Shown: positions 11,710-23,800, numbered from the stretch's first letter. The stretch is DNA of 64,000 nt from Chiridota heheva (GCA_020152595.1 JAIGNY010003302.1:306001-370000), one strand, 5' to 3'. Translations and numbers: made by a program. Notes: generated from the letters alone by a model not told the origin.

Positions 11710-12248
11710 AATTTCAAGTTTGATGATTTTAAGTGAAAGAAATTTAAAGAATTACATTAAAGATTGAGATCTGTCTTCGCTCTCATACATCACAAATTTT
11801 GCATCATCCAAAAATTAACTTTGAATTCTTCAAACTTTGATTAGCAGTAAGTTAGAAACTAGAATAGCATTTTTAGTTTTTGTTGCAATTTAGTACCATT
11901 TGTTGCAAGAACGTGCGTAAATCTGAACAACCAGATTGTCAGTGAAAACAAAAGCATTCTACCATTACAGCAAGTGTGAAATTGGTCACCCTTTTGAGGC
12001 CTGAATCTCTACGTTTGCTTTGATAATTTGGCAGGAAGTTGTAGCAAATGTGGAGGAAATATCGTAAAAAAGATCATTTTGAAGTTTGAAATATATGTAT
12101 CGTGCGTACATAGAATAAAGTCTGGTGTTTACTTGTGCACAAATCGTAGCACGTTTTCACCGGCAAAGAGTCCCAGATGTTCAAAATGCCTAGATGACCA
12201 AATACTCGAATTAATGTAGTTTAAAGACTATTCTGTTTGGTATTTTAA
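11710..12248. other. Non-coding AT-rich sequence
   Basis: No gene seen. About 40 bp near 11,770-11,810 (ATACATCACAAATTTTGCAT) resembles 54,660-54,700, so part of this may be an unrecognised dispersed repeat. Confidence 0.35.
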
Positions 12249-13337
12249 GAGCGTTCTGTTGCATGTAGAACCCGTTCTGGTGCATATAGAACCCGTTCTG
12301 GTGCATATAGAACCCGTTCTGGTGCATATAGAACCCGTTCTGGTGCATATAGAACCCGTTCTGGTGCATATAGAACCCGTTCTGGTGCATATAGAACCCG
12401 TTCTGGTGCATATAGAACCCGTTCTGGTGCATATAGAACCCGTTCTGGTGCATATAGAACCGTTCTGTTGCATATAGAACCGTTCTGGTGCATATAGAAC
12501 CCGTTCTGGTGCATATAGAACCCGTTCTGGTGCATATAGAACCCGTTCTGTTGCATATAGAACCCGTTCTGGTGCATATAGAACCCGTTCTGGTGCATAT
12601 AGAACCCGTTCTGTTGCATACAGAACCCGTTCCGGTGCATATAGAACCCGTTCCGTTGCATATAGAACCCGTTCTGGTGCATATAGAAACAGTTCTGGTG
12701 CGCATAGAACCCGTTCTAATGCATATAGAACCCGTTCTGGTGCATATAGAACCCGTTCTGTTGCATATAGGACCCGTTCTGGTGCATATAGAACCCGTTC
12801 TGTTGCACATAGAACCCGTTCCGGTGCACATAGAACCCGTTCTGTTGCACATAGAACCCGTTCTGGTGCATATAAAACCCGTTCTGTTGCACATAGAACC
12901 CGTTCTGTTGCATATAGAACCCGTTCCGGTGCATATAGAACCCGTTCCGGTGCATATAGAACCCGTTCCGTTGCATATAGAACCCGTTCTGTTGCATATA
13001 GAACCCGTTCTGTTGCATATAGAACCCGTTCTGGTGCATATAGAAACCGTTCTGTTGCATATAGGACCCGTTCTGGTGCATATAGAACCCGTTCTGGTGC
13101 ATATAGAACCCGTTCTGTTGCATATAGAACCCGTTCCGGTGCATATAGAACCCATTCTGTTGCATATAGAACCCGTTCTGGTGCATATAGAACCCGTTCT
13201 GTTGCATATAGGACCCGTTCTGGTGCATATAGAAACCGTTCTGGTGCGTATAGAACCCGTTCTAATGCATATAGAACCTGTTCTGGTGCATATAGAACCC
13301 GTTCTAATGCATATAGAACCTGTTCTGGTGCATATAC
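12248..13337 (+). repeat. 21-bp minisatellite, core GTTCTGGTGCATATAGAAC
   Basis: About 51-52 copies of a 21-bp unit. Variants alternate at the fourth and fifth positions of the core (TGG, TGT, CGG, CGT, TAA). The unit is a multiple of 3 and stop-free on both strands, so ORFs of 285 to 381 codons appear in several frames; I reject them as genes. A rare variant pair (GGTGCGCATAG then TTCTAATGC at 12,692; GGTGCGTATAG then TTCTAATGC at 13,238) repeats at 546 bp, exactly 26 units, which indicates higher-order duplication. Confidence 0.97.
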
Positions 13338-14790
13338 TATCATAACAAGATTTCACAAGAATGTATTTAAATTCTCTTGAAAAGACATGTATGCATTCAC
13401 TTTCATCTGAGAATCACTTCAGTCATTAAATAAATGTTGCAAATTCACAAGTGTTGAACATTTTGAGTGTAAAGTTTTTCTTTCGACACGAAAGGGCAGG
13501 TTACAAAAAAGAAAATAATCCCCTTCCCCATCATGTCACATTTACCTTAAAAATAATAATCTGAAAATCACATGATAAAAAATTTTCTCACAATCAGCCA
13601 CTGTTTATTTCCAAACAAAACTTGAACAAAGAACTGTAATATGTCAAGATCATTCCAATCGGAAAAAAGAGCCAAAACACTTCCAAAAAAGGCCAAATTA
13701 AGCTACAGTATCAAAGCCAAACTGTAATCAACTTGAATTCCAACATATCAAATAATATGCCAACTAATATACCAACCCTGGCTCATAAACAAGTATTGCG
13801 CAACGTTACAGCAAAATAAAATGTGCTCCGGTAGCTCTTTAAACTTTCATTTCGGCCCTTTGATGGCTTAGAATTTCAAATCTGGGAGTTGCTTTGCCAT
13901 TTGGATGTGGAATTTCAGTAATCTATGCAATTTGTTCATGATTTTAACCTCATTTAAGGTGAGATTTCAAAAATTTCATAGACTTCGCCATAACTCATTG
14001 ATGATTGAGTGTGCAAGCTGCAAATCATGTGTACAGTACAGTTAGTGTTGATTTGTGTACAAAACAGTCCCAAGTTACTTGTTATGAACAGAATCAGAGA
14101 GGTTTTTGGTCCATTAGGATTTTAATATTGATGAGTATTGTACTTAATATTAGAAGCCCTAAAAGGCATGACTATCAGACTTGAGAATTTGGAAAATAAT
14201 GTTGAGAAATAAATCAGGTATTTTTTATTTTCATTTTACCCGTAACTTGTCAGAAAGATTTGCAAGAGTAGGCCAACACTGCACTGTGTGTTGTTCTTGC
14301 TCGTTTGGAAAATACTGACAGTTAAAAATAGAAAACGTTTGGCCTATTATGTACATGCGCAAGTCACTGCAAGACTTGCATATTATTACGATGGGGTAAA
14401 TTTTGTTAATATACGGACGTGATTAGCGTTAAAAAATATATTTACCCCTCTGTAACAAATGGATGTGTCTTAATTGAAAAAAGTGTAGATTAGAGTTGAA
14501 TAAACTTTCAACGCAAGTTGCAAACTTGTGTTAACAAATATAATTTGTTACAGATTTAATTAGGTGTAATCGGGTGATTAGTTTGATCTTATTAGAAATC
14601 AGGTGTATATTAATTTTTTAATGTTTCAAACGGAAGCTTCTTTGTAATGTGGGAATTTCTTTTGGTGTACAATTCCATGGTACTGTAAGTTATATTTCAT
14701 ATTTGACACTTTTGGGTAGTCACCTGTAAAAATACCTGTACTTCAGTATTACGGGTATCATTTGCATCGGTACTAATGGTGCTCATTTTC
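13337..14790. other. Non-coding AT-rich stretch
   Basis: I see no gene, no terminal repeat and no array here. ORFs are all short. Confidence 0.4.
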
Positions 14791-15412
14791 ACCACATGGC
14801 ATTACACCTTATGTCTCACATTGGATCCCACCATATGTTCCACATAGTATATGTCCCAATGTCATCCTACTTTATGTCCCCACATGGCATCACATCCCAT
14901 GTCCCCATGGCCTCCTACCCTATGTCCCACATAGCCTCCTACACTATGTCACACATTATATCACAACCTATGTCACACTATGTGTTACTTGTGGCATCCC
15001 ACCCATGTCCCACATGACATCCCATACCATCTCATGTCCCACATGACATCCCATAGCACGTACTCCACCCTATGTCACACATGGCGTTCCACCATATATC
15101 CTACATAGCATCCCACCCCATATCCCACATGGCATCCCATCTCATGTCCCACATGGCACCCCACCCCAAGTCCCATATGACATCCCATAGGCTCCATAAG
15201 AAGTCTCCTCCTAACTATCAGTCCCTGATTGTATCAAAGTCTGCCAGTCAATATAATAACTTATATGCAAATCAGCTGTTGAATAAGAAAAAAAGGCAGA
15301 GTCAAATAATATATAGCCCTTGGTGCATTCCACATGGTATATATTATATCCTATGTCCTGCATGGCCCAATCCATGTCCCATATGGCATCCCTCCCTATT
15401 TCCATAAGCAGT
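14790..15412 (+). repeat. Degenerate minisatellite with CATGTCCCACATGG core
   Basis: About 20 degenerate 20-26 bp units built on CATCCCAYCTCATGTCCCAC. The array is interrupted at ~15,190-15,325 by a non-repetitive segment, then resumes to 15,412. The small ORFs rich in MSH and SHM are repeat products. Confidence 0.85.
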
Positions 15413-15545
15413 CACATCCTGTCACACTCCCTGATTAAGCGTACGAAGTTAAAAAGTCTTGTCAGTTTACATACTGTAGCAACTTTATGCAAATAAACAC
15501 AATAATAAAGGCGGAGTTTAATAATCATGCCTGATACAGCCGTTG
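15197..15545 (+). repeat. Diverged ~140-bp direct duplication around the end of the array
   Basis: Segments 15,197-15,325 and 15,404-15,545 share order and blocks: CTCCCTGATT, TATGCAAAT, AATAA.AAAGGC.GAGT, AATAAT and GCC.TTGGT.C. They bracket the last part of the CATGTCCCACATGG array. Origin unknown; possibly two copies of a short element. Confidence 0.55.
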
Positions 15546-15589
15546 GTACACAAATATTTTGAAGAAGTGAAAGATTAGATTGAGGATCA

Positions 15590-15722
15590 GATTGGAAGTA
15601 AGTGAGGTGAGTGTGACCTACATGTATTCTAAGGCGGGTAATGTGGACGTTGTCGACACGGGATAGGTTGTGAATGGTGGGTTTGATCGGAATGGTGGGC
15701 TGGATGATGTGGAGTTTTGTAG
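15590..15722 (-). pseudogene. Fragment of I-type LINE ORF2 (RNase H C-terminal region)
   Basis: The minus strand translates to a segment reading LHIIQPTIPIKPTIHNL, then a TRLRI...GHTHLT block. This matches the ORF2 remnant of the large LINE at about 27,505-27,616, at both nucleotide and protein level. Compared with that copy it carries a 6-bp ACATGT insertion (around 15,624) that splits the RLRI-GHTH block. It is a short internal scrap with neither the 5' part nor the 3' end. Confidence 0.85.
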
Positions 15723-15729
15723 GCTTTTA

Positions 15730-16060
15730 AGGAAACTAAGTCTTCAACCTGTCTTAAACTTTAACATATTTATTAAAGAAATTCCAGCCTTCCCAAGAAA
15801 ATCCAAAAAACTTTAAGTTTTTCTGAGGAACTCTGAAGCATTTTCTGAGGAATTCTCAACAATTTTTTTTTTAACGTTTCTGAGGAAATCTCAGGCAAAA
15901 CTGTGGCTGGATGGTCCAAATCACCGTTCGCAATAATGCTTCGCATGCTCACCAAAAAGAATTAAATGAGTTTTCTGCTCTTACTTCAAGCTGTTTTTAA
16001 TGGACCATTAGAGGCATCCATACACCTCTCATAATCAAACCATCACCTCCTCTTCCCCTC
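15730..16060. other. Non-coding sequence
   Basis: Repeated TTCTGAGGAA motifs at ~15,820-15,890 suggest a decayed tandem repeat of ~25 bp. No gene. Confidence 0.35.
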
Positions 16061-16216
16061 ACTAACGCCTCCCATTAATACACACCAATACTTAACACCT
16101 CCCATTAATACACACACAGCAATACTTAACACCTTCCATTAATACACACCAATACTTAACACCTCCCATTAATACACACCAATACTTAACACCTCCCATT
16201 AGTACACACCAATACT
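16059..16216 (+). repeat. 30-bp minisatellite, about five copies
   Basis: The unit core is CACCTCCCATTAATACACAC followed by CAATACTTA. Copies are nearly identical, with one longer variant (ACACACAGC). Confidence 0.92.
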
Positions 16217-16840
16217 TTATGGTCTATTTAAGTGGTACTCCCTTGGTCTATTTATTCTCAATCAGGTTTTTTCTTTCTATTAATATAAATGGCAATTTGG
16301 AAAGATGGTGCCCATCTAAAGAATTCTTCATTTGAGAGAAGATAAAAGAAACAAGCAAGTAACCTGCTGTAATGAAAGAGAATAAACCCTCTTGCTTGAA
16401 CCCTGTTCTAGCCTCAGTGATCAGGGTATGACACCTCGGGCAAATATTTATTTACTCACCAACAAATGGCTGTAAAGCTGCAGAATTGGTTTGGAATGCC
16501 AAATATTCTAAACATTTGGTGCATATTACTTAGTTAAGGGTCAGAAATAAAAGACAATTAAAAGAGGCAAACAAACAGTAATACTACAGTATAAGTTACA
16601 GCACATTACCTGCTAGCCTCCCATCATGAAGAAGATGAACAAGTGGTCAGTATATGACTGACACATTGAGCAAATATTTGTTTACTCACCATCAAATGGC
16701 TGTAAAACTCACAAAATTGGTTTGCAATGCCAAATGGGCAAATATTCAACTAATGAACATTTGTTGTATCACATCTCTTAGTGATCTGACATGTCCAAAT
16801 ATTACAGGAACAAAAATTCCCAGTTTAGCATAGCAGTTTG
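16216..16840. other. Non-coding sequence with a local ~210-bp duplication
   Basis: The block GCAAATATT..TTTACTCACCA.CAAATGGCTGTAAA... occurs at ~16,438 and again at ~16,672, so a short segment is duplicated directly. No gene seen. Confidence 0.5.
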
Positions 16841-16844
16841 CTAA

Positions 16845-18805
16845 TCAAGAAATGCAGTTTGCAAATCGAAGATGATGCAGTTTGATAATCAAGATGATGC
16901 AGTTTGATAATCAAGATGATGCAGTTTGCTAATCAAGACGATGCAGTTTGATAATCAAGATGATGCAGTTTGCTAATCAAGATGATGCAGTTTGCTAATC
17001 AAGATGATGCACTTTGCTAATCAAGATGATGCAGTTTGCTAATCAAGATGATGTAGTTTGCTAATCAAGATGGTGCAGTTTGCAAATCAGGATGATGCAG
17101 TTTGCTGATCAAGATGATGTAGTTTGCTAATCAAGATGATGCAGTTTGCTAATCAAGATGATGTAGTTTGCTAATCAAGATAATGCAGTTTGCAAATCAG
17201 GATGATGCAGTTTGCTGATCAAGATGATGTAGTTTGCTAATCAAGATGATGCAGTTTGCTAATCAAGATGATGCAGTTTGCTAATCAAGATGATGCAGTT
17301 TGCTAATTAAGATGATGCAGTTTGCTAATCAAGATGATGCAGCTTGCTAATAAAGTTGATGCAGTCTGCTAATAAAGTTGATGCAGTTTGCTAATCAAGT
17401 GATGCAGTTTGCTGATAAAGTTAATGCAGTTTGCTAATAAAGTTGATGCAGTTTGCTAATCAAGATGATGCAGTTTGCTAATCAAGATGATGCAGTTTGC
17501 TAATCAAGATGATGCAGTTTGCTAATAAAGTTGATGCAGTTTGCTAATCAAGATGATGCAGTTTGCTGATCAAGATGATGCAGTTTGCTAATCAAGAAAT
17601 GCAGTTTGCTAATCAAGATGATGCAGTTTGCTAATCAAGATGATGCACTTTGCTAATCAAGATGATGCAGTTTGCTAATCAAGATGATGTAGTTTGCTAA
17701 TCAAGATGGTGCAGTTTGCAAATCAGGATGATGCAGTTTGTTGATCAAGATGATGTAGTTTGTTAATCAAGATGATGCAGTTTGCTAATCAAGATGATGT
17801 AGTTTGCTAATCAAGATAATGCAGTTTGATAATCAGGATGATGCAGTTTGCTGATCAAGATGATGTAGTTTGCTAATCAAGATGATGCAGTTTGCTAATC
17901 AAGATGATGCAGTTTGCTAATCAAGATGATGCAGTTTGCTAATTAAGATGATGCAGTTTGCTAATCAAGATGATGCTGTTTGCTAATAAAGATGATGCAG
18001 TCTGCTAATAAAGTTGATGCAGTTTGCTAATCAAGATGATGCAGTTTGCTGATAAAGTTAATGAGTTTGCTAATAAAGTTTGATAATCAAGATGATGCAG
18101 TTTGCTAATCAAGATGATGCAGTTTGCTAATCAAGATGATGCAGTTTGCTAATAAAGTTGATGCAGTTTGCTAATCAAGATGATGCAGTTTGCTGATCAA
18201 GATGATGCAGTTTGCTAATCAAGAAATGCAGTTTGCTAATCAAGATGATGCAGTTTGCTAATCAAGATGATGCAGTTTGCTAATCAAGATGATGCAGCTT
18301 GCTAATCAAGTTGATGCAGTTTGCTAATCAAGATGATGCGGTTTGTTGATCAAGATGATGCAGTTTGTTGATCAAGATGATGCAGTTTGTTGATCAAGAT
18401 GATGCAGTTTGCTAATTAAGATGATGTAGTTTGCTAATCAAGATGATGCAGTTTGATAATCAAGAAATGCAGTTTGCTGATCAAGATGATGCAGTTTGCT
18501 AATCAAGATGATGCGGTTTGCTAATCAAGATGATGCAGTTTGATAATCAAGATGATGCAGTTTGATAATATAGTTGATGCAGTTTGCTAATCAAGAAATG
18601 CAGTTTGCTAATCAAGATGATGCAGTTTGCTAATCAAGATGATGCAGTTTGCTAATCAAGATGATGCGGTTTGCTAATCAAGATGATGCAGTTTGATAAT
18701 CAAGAAATGCAGTTTGCTGATCAAGATGATGCAGTTTGCTAATCAAGATGATGCAGTTTGCTAATCAAGATGATGCAGTTTGCTAATCAAGATGATGCAG
18801 TTTGG
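16845..18805 (+). repeat. 22-bp minisatellite, core GATGATGCAGTTTGCTAATC
   Basis: About 88 copies of a 22-bp unit over 1.96 kb. Variants include AAGAAATGCAG (shortened), GATGTAG, GCACTTT, AAAGTTGATG and TTTGTTGATC. Rare variants recur in the same order ~637 bp apart: GATGGTGCAGTTTGCAAATC at 17,068 and 17,705, and GATGATGCACTTT at 17,003 and 17,639. This shows block duplication of ~29 units. No coding meaning. Confidence 0.97.
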
Positions 18806-19650
18806 TTCTCAAATTTGGTTTTGATTTATAAGGTTTTCTACATTACATATCATAAAATGTCCACATTGTTAACTGTCTGTCATTTTTGATAATCAATTTT
18901 CAAAATGAAAAAAATACCCTGCCAAAAAAGACCAATGAACAGGTCGCATGGGGAGAGGGCACAAGGGCTTCAAGAGGGGCACTTGGGACAATTCTCCATC
19001 TATCCTTGTGTTATATTTTTTCATTTAATTTCATGCAAGGGGGCAAATACTTTCGCAAGGGGAGCATTTTCTACCCCCCCCCCCCATCCCACCTACAAAC
19101 ACACACACATGCTGGCTACAGGCATGACAAAATACTCCTCTAAAATCGTGCTCAGTTCATGATATCAAGTTTTAAAGGTGTCACAAATTTATTTGAAAAT
19201 GACTAGGGTTAAAATCTACTATATGTAGATGAGTAATGTCAAGTCAGACACTCAAGAAAGGGGCTTTCCCTTCAATAACCCCCCCTCCCTCCTTCAAAAA
19301 ATATATTAATCTATTTGTATACCTAAGCTCTTCTCTTTCTGTGCAAAATAAAACATTAACTGTATAAAGCAATTATGCAGTAACAGGAATTCCTGAATAT
19401 ATGCAGTTTTGTTCACATTCCAAATTTTTGCAAGTAAATATGCCGACATATCGACACATACACTTTTCCTATTAATTTCACATCTAAATTCCAAATCTAC
19501 AGCATGCCATTTCTAAAGATTGGACAAATTCTACTTAGGAACTTTTATTTTAGTTCTATTACCATCTGCTACTTAGGCTGTGATCTCACTTGCACCTCAA
19601 TCATATTCCCTGACAATAACATTGCTCGATGATTGTAGATAAAAACAAAG
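18805..19650. other. Non-coding sequence
   Basis: Contains a C run (19,074-19,086) followed by a short CA tract. ORFs are short and overlap one another in different frames without similarity to known families. Confidence 0.4.
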
Positions 19651-20330
19651 TCATGTATTCTCACTTGGGTGTAAACCTGCGATCAGACCCATTGCAGGGG
19701 ATTATGGGGCAGGGGATTATGGGGCAGGGGAACACGGGGCAGGACTTAACCTGAAGTGGGTCAATAAAAAACCCGCGCAAAACACAGAGCAGGTTAACTT
19801 TGTGCACATAATAATAAACAAGTTATAACAGGATTTTGCATAACTAATGTGAACGCGGGTCATTGATCTGCATTCCCACACGCGGGTCATTGATCTGCAT
19901 TCCCACACGCGGGTCATTGATCTGCATTCCCACACGCGGGTCATTGATCTGCATTCCCACATGCGGGTCATTGATCTGCATTCCCACACATGGGTCATTG
20001 ATCTGCATTCCCACAAGTGGGTCATTGATCTGCATTCCCACACACGGGTCATTGATCTGCATTCCCACACACGGGTCATTGATCTGCATTCCCACATGCG
20101 GGTCAATGATCTGCATTCCCACACGCGGGTCATTGATCTGCATTCCCACACATTTCTGATCACCAGTGGATCTGACCGCCTGCTCCGGATCATGATTCTA
20201 CCCTCCACTAGAATCAAGATCAAGTGACTGTGATCAGATGCGGTGAGTGTTCTCACAAGAGAAAATCAGCGGATCTGATCGCTGCACAGTGGTCCAATCA
20301 TGAGCTTGTACTCAAGTGCGAACGCACTCT
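19650..20330. mobile_element. M3 MITE, copy 2 (hosting a 27-bp array)
   Basis: The left end TTCTCACTTGGGTG is complemented by the right end ACTCAAGTGCGAACGCACT. Subterminal GATCAGACCCATTGCAGG and the inverted GGTCCAATCATGAGC match M3 copies at 5,856 and 33,848. The copy is longer than the others because of the internal minisatellite at 19,855-20,152. Confidence 0.65.
19855..20152 (+). repeat. 27-bp minisatellite inside M3
   Basis: Eleven near-identical copies with core GGGTCATTGATCTGCATTCC. The only variation is in a 4-bp spacer (ACGC, ATGC, ACAT, AAGT, ACAC) and one TCAATGATC. A single diverged copy of the core occurs, inverted, in the M3 element at 6,028-6,058 (reverse complement contains GGTCACTGATCTGCG). 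Nine-residue ORF repeats on both strands are artefacts. Confidence 0.95.
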
Positions 20331-21885
20331 TATCCTGTTATATTACTGGTACTGTAGGTTTGATAGATTCTACCTTAATCACAATAATAATACATCTCTG
20401 CTTCAAATCCTTAAGTACACAAAGCAGGCTCTTGATTGAACAGGTTCAGCAAATAGCATCAAACAGATAAAGATCTCCACGAATGGGGAAACAGATAACA
20501 CTCAAAATGCCAGAAACAAGTGGCATCACTCCAAATCATGCATTATTTACATAAAGATCTAAACATGCATAGTTTGAATAGATGTACAGTATGTCCCATG
20601 TATTGCATAATCTACAGTACTGATTTTTCAAATGAAATCTTTCGGAGAGAAGACCGCCTGACAACAAAATTTTGCTATTTTCTCATTTCTGAGACTTTGA
20701 ATTCATTCTTTTTAATTACATGAAGCAATGAGATCTTAAATGACTAAGAAAAAAAAAAAAAAAAAAAGGAAAATCAAGATAAATAACACTACACTGTATT
20801 ATTTTTTTCACCTGCTGTGGGATGGGATGATTTAAAAAATAAAAGACACCCACTCAGTGTTACACAACAAAAATTACTAGGCATTGATGATGATGGCGGG
20901 TGATTCTGCCAGCTCTTTACTGCTACATCACCTAATTTGACATCGTTCTCTCATAATTGAATATCTTCATTCCATAGTTCTATACCTTCATCACACAACA
21001 ACTTTGTAACATGATTTTATATTACTTGTTATGGTCCTTTTTGTTTTCCATATCAAAACACTTGGATCTATTATCAGGTTAGAAATTCAATTCCCCCCCC
21101 CCCCCTCCTCACACATTCTATGACGCAATCAAAACCGTAATTATGGCCAAAGGTGTTGGGACAAAATTGCTCAATTTTTTTAGCAACATATCCCCCTACC
21201 TCCTACCATTCAATGTTGTATGCTTTGCAGAAATACATGGTCAAATGCAACTTTCAACATTGATCAATAAGAGCGTGGATCTGTCCCAACAATGTTTGGC
21301 CACGATTGTGGCCCTTGGGTTTTAAAATGTTTCACATTTAACATTTGTCATTTGTCTATAAGTCATTGTTATTCTAATATAAACAAATCTTTCTAAAAAA
21401 CATACAATTTTTGTATACATACATAACATATGATTCATGTCCCCATACACCCCCTCCATAACCCCATGGGATTCACCCATAGCGCTCAACATGATAAGGC
21501 AATAATTACACCCTTATACATCACACATGAAGTAAGCACACAGTCCAATGAACTCTTCCAGTATCTTAAAGAATAAGTAAATTTGTCATTTTTATTACCC
21601 TTTTATGAATTCTTTACCAACAAGGTTAAACATACAGTACTTTCCAAGTTATCAACAAAACAAATATGATATTATGCTGGATTTGACACTTGAAGAAAAT
21701 GAAATCTGAAATGGGGGTCAAAAGGCTTTTCTTAAACTCTTTATTTCATTGCTTTTGTTTTGCTAACAATAGATGGAGTGACTCACAAGACCAACTCCAT
21801 CTTGGACATAACTGCATAAAGGTTGGACACTTTTGTTGTGAGTTGGAAATTATTGATATTCTTGAATGAAGGGCAGATCTCATAA
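20330..21885. other. Non-coding AT-rich stretch
   Basis: Contains an A-rich run (20,748-20,767) and a C run (21,095-21,105). No gene, array or terminal repeat recognised. Confidence 0.4.
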
Positions 21886-22458
21886 TAGCACTACATGAAC
21901 ACTGGTAATACTGGCTACATAGAGCACTGGTATTACTGGCTATATGGAACACTGGTAATACTGGCTACATAGAGCACTGGTATTACTGGCTACATGGAAC
22001 ACTGGTATTACTGGCTACATGGAACACTGGTAATACTGGCTACATGGAACACTGGTAATAATAGCTACATGAAACACTGGTAATACTGGCTACATGGAAC
22101 ACTGGTAATACTGGCTACATGGAACACTGGTAATAATAGCTACATGAAACACTGGTAATACTGGCTACATGAAACACTGGTAATACTGGCTACATAGAGC
22201 ACTGGTATTACTGGCTACATGGAACACTGGTAATACTGGCTACATGGAACACTGGTAATACTGGCTATATGGAACACTGGTAATACTGGCTACATGAAAC
22301 ACTGGTAATACTGGCTACATGGAACACTGGTAATACTGGCTACATGGAACACTGGTAATACTGGCTACATGGAACACTGATAATACTGGCTACATGGAAC
22401 ACTGGTAATACTGGCTACATGGAACACTGGTAATACTGGCTACATGGAACACTAGTAT
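21885..22458 (+). repeat. 25-bp minisatellite, core GGCTACATGGAACACTGG
   Basis: About 22-23 copies of a 25-bp unit with few variants (ATAGAGC, GAAAC, AATAATAGC, GGTATTAC). The last unit is followed by unique sequence, and MITE T2 begins 120 bp further on. Confidence 0.96.
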
Positions 22459-22579
22459 TACTGGATGACAGGGGGAAGTAAAGTAAACACATGGACTTAT
22501 GGACTAATTGGTTGTAAAGATTGGTTGGGTTATCTCAAAAGAGATGGTTATATGTGTAAGAGAGACCTGTTTGAATTAA

Positions 22580-23149
22580 ATGAGACATCAAGTCTGGCTT
22601 TTCTTCATTTAATATGATAGAGATAATAATTAGAAGTCATCTGAAAAAATTTCACATTGTACAAAATAACTTAGCAAATATTTTATAATTTGTTACAACA
22701 TTAATTCTGTCAATATACACTTACATGGGAGTGGTTATTTTGTTCATACACCATCTAAAAAATAATGTCATACACCCACTACAGATTTCTTTTTAATCTA
22801 TTTCAAATTTTCTAAAGTTCTTATAAGAAATCATTTTTCCTTTGCATGGGTCTATAAATTTGTATTTGTATATGCTATTAATGATTCAAGCCCTTAGAAC
22901 TTCCAAGTCAAAGTGTTTTTTGGTAACAAAATTTCAAACAAAATTCTAAAGAAAAACATTTAAGTGGGGAATTTTGTCATCATTTGCATGATTTCAACAC
23001 AAAATTAGACAAAATGGCGGCCATCTTACAACCTCAAACTTGGATAACTTGAGAATGGAATAAAATTCTACGATGAGGTTTTGGTAGTTGGGTTTATTTT
23101 TTAATTCTCTATCATATATCAAGCTAGAATATTTGACTTTATGTCTCCT
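22580..23149. mobile_element. T2: TTAA-flanked MITE, copy 1
   Basis: TTAA at 22,576-22,579 and 23,150-23,153 brackets a 570-bp element whose ends are ATGAGACATCAAGTCTGG and GACTTTATGTCTCCT, an imperfect ~17-bp inverted repeat. It is collinear with 38,877-39,461 along its whole length (for example TTACATGGGAGTGG.TATTTTG and ACCTCAAACTTGGATAACTT). Non-coding; inferred piggyBac-type non-autonomous element. The left end has decayed more than in copy 2. Confidence 0.85.
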
Positions 23150-23403
23150 TTAAGTGAAAATTGAACTGCAGTGATAGATAATTCCACAGGCATCCTGGCC
23201 CAAAATTGTTCCAGGTTGGCAACTGGCAAAAACGTTCTGCCTAAATGAGTGAGGGAGGGGGGGGGGGGGGCAAGGTGGCAACTGGCAAGAACGCTCTGCC
23301 TGGATGAAGGGGGGGGAGCATTTTTTATTCTTGAACAAATTTGTCTACTTTTCATAAATTTTTGTATGGAAATTGTCAATCTTTTCACTTTTCATGCCTT
23401 TAG

Positions 23404-23800
23404 GCTCATTTCACTGTCATTGGGACTCCATTCCACTGTCTTTGGCCCCCTTTCACTGTCATTGGGGCTCCATTCCACTGTCTTTGGGGCCTTTTTCACT
23501 GTCTTTGGAGTCCTGTTTCACGGTCTTTAGACCCCTTTTTACTGTCTTTGAGGCCCCTTTTCACTGTCTTTGAAGCCCCTTTTCACTGTCTTTGAGGCCC
23601 CTTTTCACTGTCTTTGGCCTCCTTTTTACTGTCATTGGGGCTCCATTCCACTGTCTTTGGAGTTCTGTTTCACTGTCTCTGGAGCCCCTTTTCACTGTCT
23701 TTGGACCCCTTTTCACTGTCTTTGGGGCCCTTTTTACTGTCTTTGGCCCCTTTTCATTGTCTTTGGGACCACTTTTTACTGTCATTTGTGTCCTCTATCA
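23404..23800 (+). repeat. Pyrimidine-rich ~22-bp minisatellite, core TTTTCACTGTCTTTGG
   Basis: About 17 copies of a 20-27 bp unit with core CCCCTTTTCACTGTCTTTGG; spacing varies through indels between the core and the next T run. The ORFs of 60-105 codons here (LSLG and TVFG repeats) are frame-shifted readings of the repeat. Confidence 0.93.

Noticed and set aside
12211..13356. ORFs of 285-381 codons on both strands
   Set aside because: A stop-free 21-bp unit gives open frames automatically; variants change residues without any sign of protein-level constraint.
16845..18805. CRISPR-like regular repeats
   Set aside because: There are no spacers; units are directly adjacent, and the sequence is clearly eukaryotic. 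The same holds for all other arrays here.
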